A DNA stretch of 64,000 nucleotides from Moraxellaceae bacterium (GTDB lineage Bacteria; Pseudomonadota; Gammaproteobacteria; Pseudomonadales; Moraxellaceae). Where the stretch lies: assembly GCA_029237815.1 (NCBI GenBank), contig JAQZBP010000006.1, positions 124,001 to 188,000 of the forward strand, given 5' to 3'. Position numbers and translations under genes: made by a program. The notes under the pieces were generated by a model. It ran no database searches. It saw nothing but the letters and a program-made list of their open reading frames with translations, and was not told the origin of the DNA. Shown one piece after another: positions 33,956 to 41,953 of the stretch. How positions within the stretch are numbered: position 1 is the first letter of the stretch; each line of letters starts with the position of its first letter.

Positions 33956-34768
33956 TCAGCCCAGCAGCTTTTCCGGATACGGCAGCAGCGCCTCGATCTT
34001 TTGCACGGCCTCGCGCGGCTTTTTCGCCAGCAGCAGCTGGTCGATCTCGTCCAGCGTGCGGCGGAGCACGCGCACCCGCTCCGCCTTCGCCGGCGCCACG
34101 CCGACGCCGGCCTGCTGGCTGCGCATGAAATCGAAGAAATAGGCCTTCAGGTTTTTTGCCGAGAACGCAAAGCGGTGGTTCACGATGCGCTGCTCGAGCT
34201 CGTAGGGCGCGAAGGGATAGTCGTTGAGTGCGTTCCAGTATTTCGCCAGGCGCACCAGCGGCAGCAGCAGGCCGCCGCTGGTCGCATCCTTCTCTTTCAG
34301 CGCGCGGGCCGCGCCGTCCGGATCGGACACCTGCCAGCCCGCGCCCCCCGGAGCAGGAATCTGCGCGCCGTTGATGCTGTCGAAGCCCGGCACGAGGTCC
34401 ACGCGCCCCTGCAGGGACTGCAGGCTGAGCGTCTTGCCGTCGCCGATGATGGCGGCCTTCGGATAGTGCAGCTCAAGCACCTTGCGGATCTGCTCGATGT
34501 AGAAGGCGGGCTGCTGCCCGCGCTCGCGGAAGATCACCAGCAGGTCCACGTCGGCTTTCGGATCCATTGCCGCGGGCAGCCGGGTGTCGCGGGCAAAGGA
34601 GCCGAACACCACGGTGCGCGTCACCACGAACCGGTCGAACTCGGCCGCCAGGCGCGTCATCAAGGTCTTCAGCGAGACGTTGACCAGTCCCTTGTCGACG
34701 TTGCTGATGATGGCCTTCTTCGCGACCGCCTCGAGGTGCTCGGCGACGCCAGGCTGGTGTGTGTTCAT
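33956..34768 (-). CDS. SMODS/CD-NTase-type nucleotidyltransferase
   Basis: A 270-aa nucleotidyltransferase of the Pol-beta superfamily. The active-site pattern is that of SMODS (CD-NTase) proteins: GSFARDT (Gly56-Ser57), then ADVDLLVIF with Asp73 and Asp75, then a third acidic strand GRVDLVPGF with Asp124. LVRLAKYWN (Lys176, Trp178) is the helix seen in OAS/CD-NTase folds. Such enzymes make cyclic oligonucleotide second messengers, and many belong to CBASS phage defence. Here no recognisable effector (phospholipase, nuclease, TM-SAVED) adjoins it. The nearest genes are a ribbon-helix-helix gene 246 bp upstream on the same strand and a WYL regulator. It is shorter than most CBASS synthases. 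A plain nucleotidyltransferase with another role remains possible. Confidence 0.78.
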   Translation of the reverse strand: MNTHQPGVAEHLEAVAKKAIISNVDKGLVNVSLKTLMTRLAAEFDRFVVTRTVVFGSFARDTRLPAAMDPKADVDLLVIFRERGQQPAFYIEQIRKVLELHYPKAAIIGDGKTLSLQSLQGRVDLVPGFDSINGAQIPAPGGAGWQVSDPDGAARALKEKDATSGGLLLPLVRLAKYWNALNDYPFAPYELEQRIVNHRFAFSAKNLKAYFFDFMRSQQAGVGVAPAKAERVRVLRRTLDEIDQLLLAKKPREAVQKIEALLPYPEKLLG

Positions 34769-35014
34769 GGGGCTCCCGGGTTCCAGGTCGACTGCCGCGA
34801 ACCCGACCGGGCCCGCGCGACGGGCGCCATTTCTATGACCGCGGAATCACGCTGTAAAGGCCGGCCGTCCGAAGCAATTCATGGGACAGGCGCGGCGTCC
34901 CGCGCATCACCTCCGAACCGGGGCAAGGTTCACGTCGCGGCGCGGTGCGCGCCTCTGGCGCCTCTGCGAGCGGCGGCGCGAACCCCGAAGGCAGCCGCCC
35001 CGGCCCCGGACGCT

Positions 35015-35203
35015 TCAGGCCGCCTGCGACACCCGCGGCGCCGGGACCGCCTCGGGCCAGCGCGACGCCTCGCGCGCCTGCCGCTCGAAATACTCCCCCA
35101 GCGCCTGCCGGATCAGGTCGCTCTTGCTGCGCTGCTGGCGGATGGCGAGCTCGTTCAGGCGCTGCTCGATCTCGGGGCCCAGGCGGACCGAATTCACTGA
35201 CAT
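35015..35203 (-). CDS. Ribbon-helix-helix DNA-binding protein, SOS-controlled
   Basis: A 62-aa protein whose N-terminal 45 residues match the CopG/Arc ribbon-helix-helix pattern: strand SVNSVRLGPE, helix IEQRLNELAIRQQ, turn RSKSD, helix LIRQALGEYFERQ. A strong ribosome site (GAGGAG) lies 8 nt before the ATG. Proteins like this are autoregulating repressors or antitoxins. No toxin ORF follows. The next gene on the strand is the SMODS nucleotidyltransferase. A perfect LexA box lies about 85 bp upstream, with TATACT (35305-35310, minus strand) overlapping it as a likely -10. The gene should therefore be induced by DNA damage. Confidence 0.82.
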   Translation of the reverse strand: MSVNSVRLGPEIEQRLNELAIRQQRSKSDLIRQALGEYFERQAREASRWPEAVPAPRVSQAA

Positions 35204-35284
35204 GGTGATGTCTCCTCAAGGCCCGGGGGCCGTGGTGGCGGTGGCGGCGCCCCGCTGCAAAATGCCGCCGGCGGGAAGCCCTCA

Positions 35285-35312
35285 TTGGTACTGTTCTTGC
35301 GTACAGTATAAG
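35285..35312. promoter_or_regulatory. LexA box in a bidirectional promoter
   Basis: TACTGT-N8-ACAGTA at 35289-35308 is a perfect LexA site. On the + strand TTGGTA (35285-35290) and TATAAG (35307-35312) have a 16-bp spacer filled by the box, pointing toward the WYL gene at 35540. On the minus strand TATACT overlaps the box and points to the ribbon-helix-helix gene at 35203. LexA bound here would block both. Confidence 0.85.
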
Positions 35313-35539
35313 CCCAGGCCCAGCCGTATGGGCAAGCGTTCCGCGCAAGATTTCTCCCCCTCGCGCCGGCGCCGTAGCGAGGGCACACTGGCCGCCGCAA
35401 CCGCTGCGTCGCGATAGCGCTGGATGACGTCCTCCCGGGGCGCGAGGCGCTCGCGATGGCCACGTACTGGTGCCCCGATCAGAAAATGCGTGGCTGAGTC
35501 CGCCCTGCGCGGACGCTCCGTGCCAGCCAAGGACCGCCA

Positions 35540-36571
35540 ATGCCCGCCGACAACAACAAGAACACGCTCGCCCGCCAGTGGGAGATGCTGAAAATCCTGC
35601 CCTCGCGCCCGCCCGGCAAGACCGCGCGCGAGATCACGCAGTACCTCGCCGACAAGGGCTACGACGTCACCAAGCGCACCGTGGAGCGCGACCTGCAGGC
35701 GCTTTCCGGCACCTTTCCGCTCTACTGCAACGACCGCTCGCCGCCCTTCGGCTGGTACTTCACGCCCGGCACCCACCTCGACATTCCCGGCTTCACGATC
35801 TCCGAGGCCCTGACGCTGAAGCTGGTGGAGCAATACCTCACGCCGCTCCTGCCCGCGACCATGCTGGCCACGCTGCACGGCCACTTCGAGCAGGCCACGC
35901 GCAAGCTCGACGCCATGACCGACAACCCGGCGGCGCGCTGGACGGAAAAGATCCGCTCGGTGCCGCCGGCGCAACCCTTCCTCTCGCCCGCCATCGAACA
36001 CGACATCCTGGAATCGCTGCAGCATGCCCTGCTTACCGAACGCCAGGTCGAGATCGGCTATCGCAAGCTGCGCGCCGAGGACGTCGTGCCCTACACGCTG
36101 CATCCGCTCGGGCTGCTGCAGCGCGGGCCGCTGATGTACCTGGTGGCGACCGCCTTCACGTATGCCGATCCGCGCCTGTATGCCGTGCACCGTATCCGCA
36201 GCATCACGCTGCGGGAGGACGCGGCGACGCGCCCCGCGGGCTTCGACCTCGAGGTGTTCGTGCAGGGCGGCGGCGGGAATTTCGGCGCGGGTGCAACTGT
36301 CGACCTGCGCCTGCGCGTGAACGCCGACCTGGCCGCGAACCTGGAAGAGGCGCCGCTCTCGGCGGACATGCAGGTCACGCGGGGCGACGTCGGGATCGTG
36401 GTGACGGCGACGCTGCCGGACACCTGGCAGCTGCGCTGGTGGCTGCTGTCGCAGGCGGGGCGGGTGGAGGTGCTAGCGCCGGCGGAGCTGCGCGAGGAAA
36501 TCGTGCAGCAGCTGCAAGGCGCCCTCGCCCACTACGGGTCAGCGCATCAGGTTGCAACGGCGTCGGACTGA
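35540..36571 (+). CDS. WYL-domain transcriptional regulator
   Basis: A 343-aa regulator. It has an N-terminal winged helix-turn-helix (about 10-75: KTAREITQYLADKGYDVTKRTVERDLQAL), a linker, a WYL domain (about 150-240, containing VEIGYRKL, YTLHPLGLLQRGPLMYLVAT and RIRSI) and a C-terminal WCX domain. WYL proteins bind nucleic-acid or nucleotide ligands; examples are PafBC in DNA damage and CapW and BrxR in phage-defence control. AAGGA precedes the ATG. The LexA promoter at 35285-35312 lies 228 bp upstream in the right direction. Its closeness to a CD-NTase-like gene recalls CapW beside CBASS, but here the synthase is on the opposite strand and one gene away. Confidence 0.9.
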   Translation: MPADNNKNTLARQWEMLKILPSRPPGKTAREITQYLADKGYDVTKRTVERDLQALSGTFPLYCNDRSPPFGWYFTPGTHLDIPGFTISEALTLKLVEQYLTPLLPATMLATLHGHFEQATRKLDAMTDNPAARWTEKIRSVPPAQPFLSPAIEHDILESLQHALLTERQVEIGYRKLRAEDVVPYTLHPLGLLQRGPLMYLVATAFTYADPRLYAVHRIRSITLREDAATRPAGFDLEVFVQGGGGNFGAGATVDLRLRVNADLAANLEEAPLSADMQVTRGDVGIVVTATLPDTWQLRWWLLSQAGRVEVLAPAELREEIVQQLQGALAHYGSAHQVATASD

Positions 36572-36619
36572 AGCGGATTCGTCGCCGGAAATGTTGCGCG
36601 CGCCACTCGCGCAGTGGCC

Positions 36620-36973
36620 TCAATAAGGCGCCGCACTCCCGGGCTGGCCGAGCTGCGTGCCGTAGGGATAGGTCCGCGCCTGCCCGTCCAGCGCCTGCAC
36701 GCAATTGCGCAGGCCGCGGCGCAGGTCGACCAAGGCATCGTGCGCCTCGTGCCGCGCGCCGCGCCGTAAGCGCTCCTGCGCGGCCGAGAACAGCGCCTGC
36801 AGCTGGTCGCTGAAGGCATCCCCCAGCACGGCGCGCTGCGCCGGCAGCCGCTGCAGGATGTCGGCCAGCTCGCTCTTCGCCTCTCCCGTACGATCGAAGA
36901 GCAGCTCCTCGAGGACATACATGAGGTCATCCTGGATTTTCTCGACGATCTGGCGGGTTTCCGTGGCACTCAT
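36620..36973 (-). CDS. Hypothetical helical protein, 117 aa
   Basis: An ORF starting MSATETRQIVEKIQDD with GGAGAG 5 nt upstream of the ATG. It is predicted largely helical with heptad-like Leu spacing (EELLFDRTGEAKSELADIL, DQLQALFSAAQERLRRG), cytoplasmic, with no cysteines except one and no membrane segment. Convergent with the WYL gene (47 bp between stops). No family recognised. The ribosome site, charge pattern and alternation of polar and apolar residues support a real gene. Confidence 0.65.
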   Translation of the reverse strand: MSATETRQIVEKIQDDLMYVLEELLFDRTGEAKSELADILQRLPAQRAVLGDAFSDQLQALFSAAQERLRRGARHEAHDALVDLRRGLRNCVQALDGQARTYPYGTQLGQPGSAAPY

Positions 36974-37126
36974 GACAGCTCTCCGGCGTGGTGGTGGTCA
37001 GGGCGCGGCCTCCGGTTGCAGCAAGTCCGCACCGCCAGATTACCGTTCGGCGCGACAGCTTCTGTCGCGATCACTACGGCGCATCGCTGCCCTTCGACGC
37101 GCCGCCGCTTCCCGGCAAACAGAAAT

Positions 37127-38218
37127 TCAGGGCGTCGGCTTTTCGGCGCGCGCCAGCCGCCATTCCCGCGGCGCCATGCCCGTCCACTGCCTGAATGCCC
37201 GCGTGAAATTCGCCGGATCCGAATACCCGAGCAGCTCCGCCACGCGCCGCACTTCCATCTCCGGCCGCTCCAGCAGCGCGCAGCTGTCGCGGCGGCGTGC
37301 TTCCTCCAGCAACTGCTTGTAGCTCAGTCCCAGCTCCTGCAGGCGACGCCGGAAGGTGCGCGGCGTCATGTGCAGCATCTCCGCGATCGCCTCCGGTCCC
37401 GGAAAACCCGCGGCCCCCAGTTGCAGCAGCGCCCGCGATCGCGCCAGCACCGGATCCACCACATCGCCCAGCAGCGCGCTCTCGCGCTCGCAGGCGGCCA
37501 GCGCCTGCACCAGGCCCTCGGGGTTGGCGGTGGGCAGCGGCGTGTCCAGCGGCGCCTTGTCGCCCACCAGGCGGATGCCCGCCGCCGGCATGCCGAAGCG
37601 CACCGTCGGCAGGCGCTCGCGGTAGCGCGCGAAGCTGCGCGGCTCGGCGCCGGGCAGCCAGATCTCGGCCTGCGCCGGCAGCGCGGGAATCACGAAGCGC
37701 ACGCCCTGCCACATGCTGGTGAGGATGGAGGGCAACAGGAAATCGCGCAGGGCGTTGGGCAGCGTCAGCTCCGGCAGCAGCTCCAGGAAGAGCATGTCGC
37801 CGACGTCGTGCACCTGCAGGACCATGCCGCGTCCGCGCAGGTGCCAGAAGCGCTGCAGGATGCCGAGGGCCTGGCGCGGCGTCGGCGCGCACATGAGCGC
37901 ATAGCCGAGGCTGCCGTGGGCCGTCAGCGGCAGTCGGACGCCGCTCTCGAAGCCCAGGGCGTCGTCGTCGGCGAGTGCCTGCACCGTGGCCAGCACCTGC
38001 AGGATCTCGACGAAACTCACCCGCCCGGCCGGGTCCTCGAGCAGGTCGGCCGGCAGGCCGGCCCGGGCCAGCACCGTCGCGCGCGGCAGGCCATGCGCCG
38101 CCGCGGCCTCGGTGAAGGCGCGGGAATAGGTGGAGGGCTGGTTGCGCGCCGCCGTCCAGGCCGGCAGCCCGGTGCGCCAGTCGTCCCGCTCCGCCGGGGC
38201 GTCGCCCGCATCCGCCAT
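37127..38218 (-). CDS. AraC-family regulator (OruR-type)
   Basis: A 363-aa regulator with an N-terminal arabinose-binding-like effector domain (PF12625 type, about 20-220) and a C-terminal AraC double helix-turn-helix (about 265-355, MTPRTFRRRLQELGLSYKQ then VAELLGYSDPANFTRAFRQWTG). The start is placed at the ATG 38218 with AGAAG upstream; a TTG at 38263 would add 15 residues. It is divergent from the PF10118 metal-dependent hydrolase with a 147-bp gap and probably regulates it. A second regulator of the same type follows that gene. Confidence 0.9.
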   Translation of the reverse strand: MADAGDAPAERDDWRTGLPAWTAARNQPSTYSRAFTEAAAAHGLPRATVLARAGLPADLLEDPAGRVSFVEILQVLATVQALADDDALGFESGVRLPLTAHGSLGYALMCAPTPRQALGILQRFWHLRGRGMVLQVHDVGDMLFLELLPELTLPNALRDFLLPSILTSMWQGVRFVIPALPAQAEIWLPGAEPRSFARYRERLPTVRFGMPAAGIRLVGDKAPLDTPLPTANPEGLVQALAACERESALLGDVVDPVLARSRALLQLGAAGFPGPEAIAEMLHMTPRTFRRRLQELGLSYKQLLEEARRRDSCALLERPEMEVRRVAELLGYSDPANFTRAFRQWTGMAPREWRLARAEKPTP

Positions 38219-38365
38219 CCGTTCTTCTGCTGGTTTAGCCGTCAATCTGGCCACCAATGACAAGTGGAATGTCCGCGCAGAGTCTCACGGCATGTCGTTA
38301 CCGGCCAGTACCGTAGGGGCCATAGCAAGAACAGTTACGGCCTGCCCGGCCCAAGGAGACTGCCC

Positions 38366-39277
38366 ATGACCGCCGCCACCCCCGTCGCCCGCCTCAAGCA
38401 GGTCCGCAAGAGCGCCACCACCGCCCTGAAGAAGGCCGTGGACCGCGTTGCCTTCACCGCCACGCCCCCCGGCATGATCCCCAAGGTGCGCCGCCCGGAC
38501 TTCGAGTACGCCAAGGACATGCCGATGTGGTGGTGGGACAACGATCCCGTGCGCACGCTGCTGCTGGCCGCCCTCTCCTCCAGCTTCCCGCCGGGCGAGC
38601 GTTTCTTCATCGATTCCGTGCGCCACTACCAGGACCGCATCACCGACCCGGAGCTGCAGAAGGCCGTCCGCGGTTTCATCGGCCAGGAGGCGCACCACTC
38701 CCGGGAGCACGAGCAGCTCAACGGCTTTTTGCAGGAACGCGGCATCGATCTGGCGCGCCTGGAAAAGGAAATCGCCGGCTTCATGAACGTGCTGCGCAAG
38801 AACCTCTCGCCCGAGCGCCAGCTCGCGCACACGGTGGCGGTGGAGCACTTCACCGCGCTGATGGCCGAGGAGTTCCTGCTCAAGTACGACGCCCTGGAGA
38901 CGATGGACCCGCGCATGGCGCCGATCTGGGCCTGGCACGCCATCGAGGAGTCCGAGCACAAGGCGGTGGCCTTCGACGTATACAAGGCCATCGGCGGCTC
39001 GGAGTTCGTGCGCGTGACGGAAATGATGGCGGTGAGCGTGCTGTTCCCGCTCTTCTCCACCATCCACCTGGTGCAGCTGATGAAGGAGGCCGGCGAGCTC
39101 GGCAACCTGAAGGCCTGGGCCGGCGCCGCCAACTACATGTTCGGCACCCCGGGCGTGTTCCGGAAACTGTTGCCCTCCTACTTCAAGTACTACAGCCCGA
39201 CGTTCCACCCCTGGAACCACGACGCGCGCGACCTGGTGGAGAAGGCCAAGAAGAAGTGGCTGGGCGACTGGGCCTGA
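38366..39277 (+). CDS. Predicted metal-dependent hydrolase (PF10118)
   Basis: A 303-aa protein of the YjdJ/PF10118 family. Conserved acidic and histidine residues suggest a ferritin-like di-metal site: QEAHHSREHEQLNGF, AVEHFTALMAEEFL and WHAIEESEHKAVAFDVY provide the E/H sets. A hydrophobic stretch (MAVSVLFPLFSTIHLVQLM) may associate with membrane. A perfect AAGGAG precedes the ATG by 8 nt. The family often sits beside AraC regulators in hydrocarbon- and lipid-using bacteria, as here. Its reaction is not established. Confidence 0.87.
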   Translation: MTAATPVARLKQVRKSATTALKKAVDRVAFTATPPGMIPKVRRPDFEYAKDMPMWWWDNDPVRTLLLAALSSSFPPGERFFIDSVRHYQDRITDPELQKAVRGFIGQEAHHSREHEQLNGFLQERGIDLARLEKEIAGFMNVLRKNLSPERQLAHTVAVEHFTALMAEEFLLKYDALETMDPRMAPIWAWHAIEESEHKAVAFDVYKAIGGSEFVRVTEMMAVSVLFPLFSTIHLVQLMKEAGELGNLKAWAGAANYMFGTPGVFRKLLPSYFKYYSPTFHPWNHDARDLVEKAKKKWLGDWA

Positions 39278-39585
39278 GGTCGCGCCACGCCATGAGTGCC
39301 TGAGCTTCGTCCGGGGTCGGCAGCCTCCGACCTCCGGCCCCGGACGGAGCGGCCATTCGCCTGACTGCCAGAGGGGTGGGGGGCGCCGGCACGTCGGCGA
39401 CAACGCTGCCCGCCCCGCCACAAGCCCGACCAGCCGCGCGGCAACGCTGCCGGCGCAGCGTCCGCCCCGCCGACCAGTACCCATCCCCCACCCGCTCCGC
39501 GCGGCACGCACCCCTGCCAGATGACACTGTTGCCGCGCATGGCGGCGCAGGTAAGCTCGACCGAAACAACAAAAACCCCTGCCCC

Positions 39586-40650
39586 ATGCCTGCTACGGAC
39601 AGCACGCCCTTCAAGATCACGCTCGAGCTGGCCAGCCAGCTCCTGCAGTTCGGCCGCGAGATGGGCCTGCCCCTGGACGAGGCCCTGGAGCGCGCAGGCC
39701 TGGGCGTCCAGCCGCTGCCCGGGCAGCCGGCCTTCATGCGCGGCGACCACTTCGAACAGATGCTCGCGATCGGGTTGCGCCTGTTGCAGGAGCCGCTGCC
39801 GGGGCTCCATGCCTCGCGCCTCAAGATGACCACCGTGTTCGGGCTGCTCAGCTTCATGGCGCAGACCTCGAGCACGGTGGGCATCCTGCTGGAATCCGCG
39901 ATCCGCCTGGAGCCGCTGCTCGGCGACACCGGCCTGACGCGCCTGCAGCACGAGCCCGGCGTCGTGCGCCTGACCTGGGACAGCCGCTACACGCATCCGC
40001 TGGTGCGGCGGCATGCCGCCGACTTCATCCTCTCGGCCTATGCCCTTGCCATCCAGGTGGCCGCGCGGCCCGGCCAGCGCCTCATCGAGGCGGCGCATCT
40101 GCAACACCCGGCCCCGGACGATCCCGCGCTGCTGAAGCGCTATCTGGACGCGTTCGGCTGCCCGGTCTATTTCGGGCAGCCGCAAAATGCGCTGGTCCTG
40201 CCGACGCGTGCGCTGGACCTGCCGCTGCCGAGCGCCAATCCGCAACTGCACGACGTGCTGCAGCAGCATGCGCGCAAGCTCATGGAGGAGCGCAACAAGG
40301 CGCCCTCGACCGCCGACCTTGCGCGTTCGCGCCTGCACCAGCTGCTGCAGGAGGGCAGGGCCTCGCGCGAGAACCTCGCGGAAGTGCTGGGCATGACCGG
40401 GCGCACGCTGCACCGCAAGCTGAAAGACGCCGGCACCAGTTATCGCGAGCTGCTGGACGCACTCCGGCTGGACAAGGCGCGCGCCCTGTTGCGCGAGCCC
40501 GGGCTCAGCATCCAGGTGGTGGCCGCGCATGCCGGCTTTGACGAAAGCCCCTCCTTCACGCGCTGGTTCCGCCTGCACACCGGCCGCACGCCGAGTGAAT
40601 ATCGCGAGGCCCTCGCCCGCGGCGCGGGAGACGATGGCGCAGCAGCGTGA
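39586..40650 (+). CDS. AraC-family regulator (OruR-type)
   Basis: A 354-aa regulator with the same two-part plan as the one at 37127. An effector domain (about 10-215) is followed by an AraC helix-turn-helix pair (about 255-345, MTGRTLHRKLKDAGTSYRE and VVAAHAGFDESPSFTRWFRLHTGRTPSEY cut at its ends). The start is the ATG at 39586; upstream in-frame sequence is Pro/Arg-rich and not conserved in type. It lies 308 bp after the PF10118 gene. A repeat element of the four-copy RNA family begins 45 bp after its stop. Confidence 0.9.
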   Translation: MPATDSTPFKITLELASQLLQFGREMGLPLDEALERAGLGVQPLPGQPAFMRGDHFEQMLAIGLRLLQEPLPGLHASRLKMTTVFGLLSFMAQTSSTVGILLESAIRLEPLLGDTGLTRLQHEPGVVRLTWDSRYTHPLVRRHAADFILSAYALAIQVAARPGQRLIEAAHLQHPAPDDPALLKRYLDAFGCPVYFGQPQNALVLPTRALDLPLPSANPQLHDVLQQHARKLMEERNKAPSTADLARSRLHQLLQEGRASRENLAEVLGMTGRTLHRKLKDAGTSYRELLDALRLDKARALLREPGLSIQVVAAHAGFDESPSFTRWFRLHTGRTPSEYREALARGAGDDGAAA

Positions 40651-40694
40651 CCCGCTGCACATACCGCGCCCCACTGCCATTCCGGCGCACGCAG

Positions 40695-40870
40695 CCCATG
40701 GATGATCTCCTACAGCCGCTCCCAGGCACGCACGCCAAAATGCGCTCATCACCGCGACACACGGAAGGCCGGCAGGACGCCGGCCACCAACGTCAACGCA
40801 GGGAAGCAGTACAGCAAGGATTGCTGGCAGGTAATTCCACAGGGCCCGCCTCACGCGGGCCCTGCCTCCT
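40695..40870 (+). ncRNA. Structured RNA-like repeat, copy A
   Basis: First of four related elements. It shares the 5' block GATCTCCTACAGCC and the core CGACACACGGAAGGCCGGC. GGCCGGC-AGGAC-GCCGGCC (40767-40785) is a perfect 7-bp hairpin with a GGA loop. CAGCAA-GGA-TTGCTG (40812-40826) is a second GGA-loop hairpin. It ends with a perfect 9-bp stem AGGGCCCGC/GCGGGCCCT (40841-40863), though without a T-run. The GTCAC:GTGAC pairing of the other copies is replaced by ATCACC/GGTAAT with one mismatch. It is closest to copy B. The role is unknown; GGA loops suggest CsrA/RsmA binding. Confidence 0.6.
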
Positions 40871-40971
40871 CCGCAACTTGCCCAACCAGAAAATTCCCTC
40901 GTTCCCGTGCCCGGCCGCCGGTGGTGTTTTCACCCGACCTTTTGCAGCCACCTCACCTTGGGCGACGCACC

Positions 40972-41214
40972 ATGAACATCTCCATTTCCGAGGCCCTCGC
41001 GGCCTTTGCACAGGAACAGGCCAGCCAGCGCGGTTACGCCACCATCAGCGAATACATGAAGGAACTGATCCGCAAGGACCAGGAGCGCCAGGCCATGCGG
41101 CGCCTGCTGACCGCCCGCAACGGCACGCCGGGCACTGCGGCGTCGCCCGGCCTTGCGGCGCTGCGGGCCCGGATGCGCCTGCTCAGTGCCGGCCGCGAGC
41201 CGGGAACGCGTTGA
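40972..41214 (+). CDS. ParD-like antitoxin, orphan
   Basis: An 80-aa protein. Its N-terminal half (MNISISEALAAFAQEQASQ, then RGYATISEYMKELIRKDQER) matches the ParD/CopG ribbon-helix-helix antitoxin family. The C-terminal half is Arg/Leu-rich, as expected for the toxin-wrapping helix. No ParE-type ORF follows: the 375 bp downstream hold only a REP-like inverted repeat and copy B of the RNA family. It may be a relic of a toxin-antitoxin pair or a solitary regulator. No clear Shine-Dalgarno. Confidence 0.72.
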   Translation: MNISISEALAAFAQEQASQRGYATISEYMKELIRKDQERQAMRRLLTARNGTPGTAASPGLAALRARMRLLSAGREPGTR

Positions 41215-41275
41215 TCCCGGCCGAGGCCGGACCATGGCGAAGCCCGGGCGCCTGATCCCGGGCAAAGGAGGCCAA

Positions 41276-41357
41276 GTAGCCCGGATGGGGCGTGAGCGGT
41301 GCCGTTGCCAACCCCGTGGCAGTCGACCGGCAACTGCTCCCGCTCCGTCCGGGCTAC
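41276..41357. repeat. REP-like inverted repeat GTAGCCCGGA...TCCGGGCTAC
   Basis: GTAGCCCGGA (41276-41285) and TCCGGGCTAC (41348-41357) are perfect 10-bp inverted copies with 62 bp between. The GTAGCCCGGAT core is a common gammaproteobacterial extragenic palindrome. A separate hairpin GCCCGGG/CCCGGGC lies just upstream (about 41242-41263). Confidence 0.65.
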
Positions 41358-41588
41358 CCGGGCCCGGTGGGCGCCGGACAGGCTACGGTACGCCCGATGG
41401 TCGAAGCGGAGTCCTGGCAGAAGGAACGTAGCCAAGACCTGCGGCGCAACCGCACCAGCTCACCCCATCCACCCTCACCGCGGCCATTTCGCGAGTCCGG
41501 CCACTGCCGCGCCGGTTTCCAAAACGTGAGGGCGGTCACAAAAATCGCCTCATACGAGCTAACTAAGCAGTTCTACCTACGCCAGCTA

Positions 41589-41762
41589 TGGGCAATTTCC
41601 TACAGCGGACAGCTGAGGCCACGAGCATCATTCACTTCGTCACGGCGACACACGGAAGGCACGGCAGGACGCCCGCCAGGAAAGAGTCGAACTACACGGA
41701 CGTGTTTCAGCAAGGATGTTGGAAAGTGACACAAAAGCCCGCCTCGTGCGGGCTTTGCTTAT
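41589..41762 (+). ncRNA. Structured RNA-like repeat, copy B
   Basis: Second element of the family. It has the 5' block TGGGCAATTTCCTACAGC and the core GTCACGGCGACACACGGAAGG. A hairpin GGC-AGGAC-GCC and CAGC-AAGGAT-GTTG both show GGA in the loop. GTCAC in the core can pair with GTGAC just before the terminator. The terminator AAAGCCCGC-CTCGT-GCGGGCTTT (41734-41756) is followed by GCTTATT. Copies A and B are about 34/38 identical across the core. The 190 bp after it, up to the methyltransferase ATG, hold no other gene. Confidence 0.62.
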
Positions 41763-41953
41763 TCTGGGGCCAGATCGCGCGACACTGCTGACGTTTCCGC
41801 CCGCCAGCCTTCCGCTGACCCGGCTACCGCCCTGCCCTCCCGACATCTCCCGCTCCCGCGCAACCCCATCCCGGCAGAAGTCCATTTGGCGCCCTGCCGA
41901 CCGCGAGAATCCGGCAGCGCCCCGCAGCCCCTTCCGCCGTAGAATGCGCGCCC

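Noticed and set aside
34833..34910. Short minus-strand ORF between the ribbon-helix-helix and nucleotidyltransferase genes, possible toxin
   Set aside because: The GGAGG motif is only 2 nt from the ATG and the frame gives about 24 residues without toxin-like features.
35327..35417. 29-codon + strand ORF (MGKRSAQDF...) directly after the LexA promoter
   Set aside because: It has no ribosome binding site and its Arg/Ala-rich composition is typical of random GC-rich frames. An SOS peptide cannot be excluded but is unsupported.
41292..41729. 145-codon + strand ORF between the ParD-like gene and copy B
   Set aside because: It runs through a REP-like repeat and into the conserved RNA element, has no ribosome site and no fold-like pattern.
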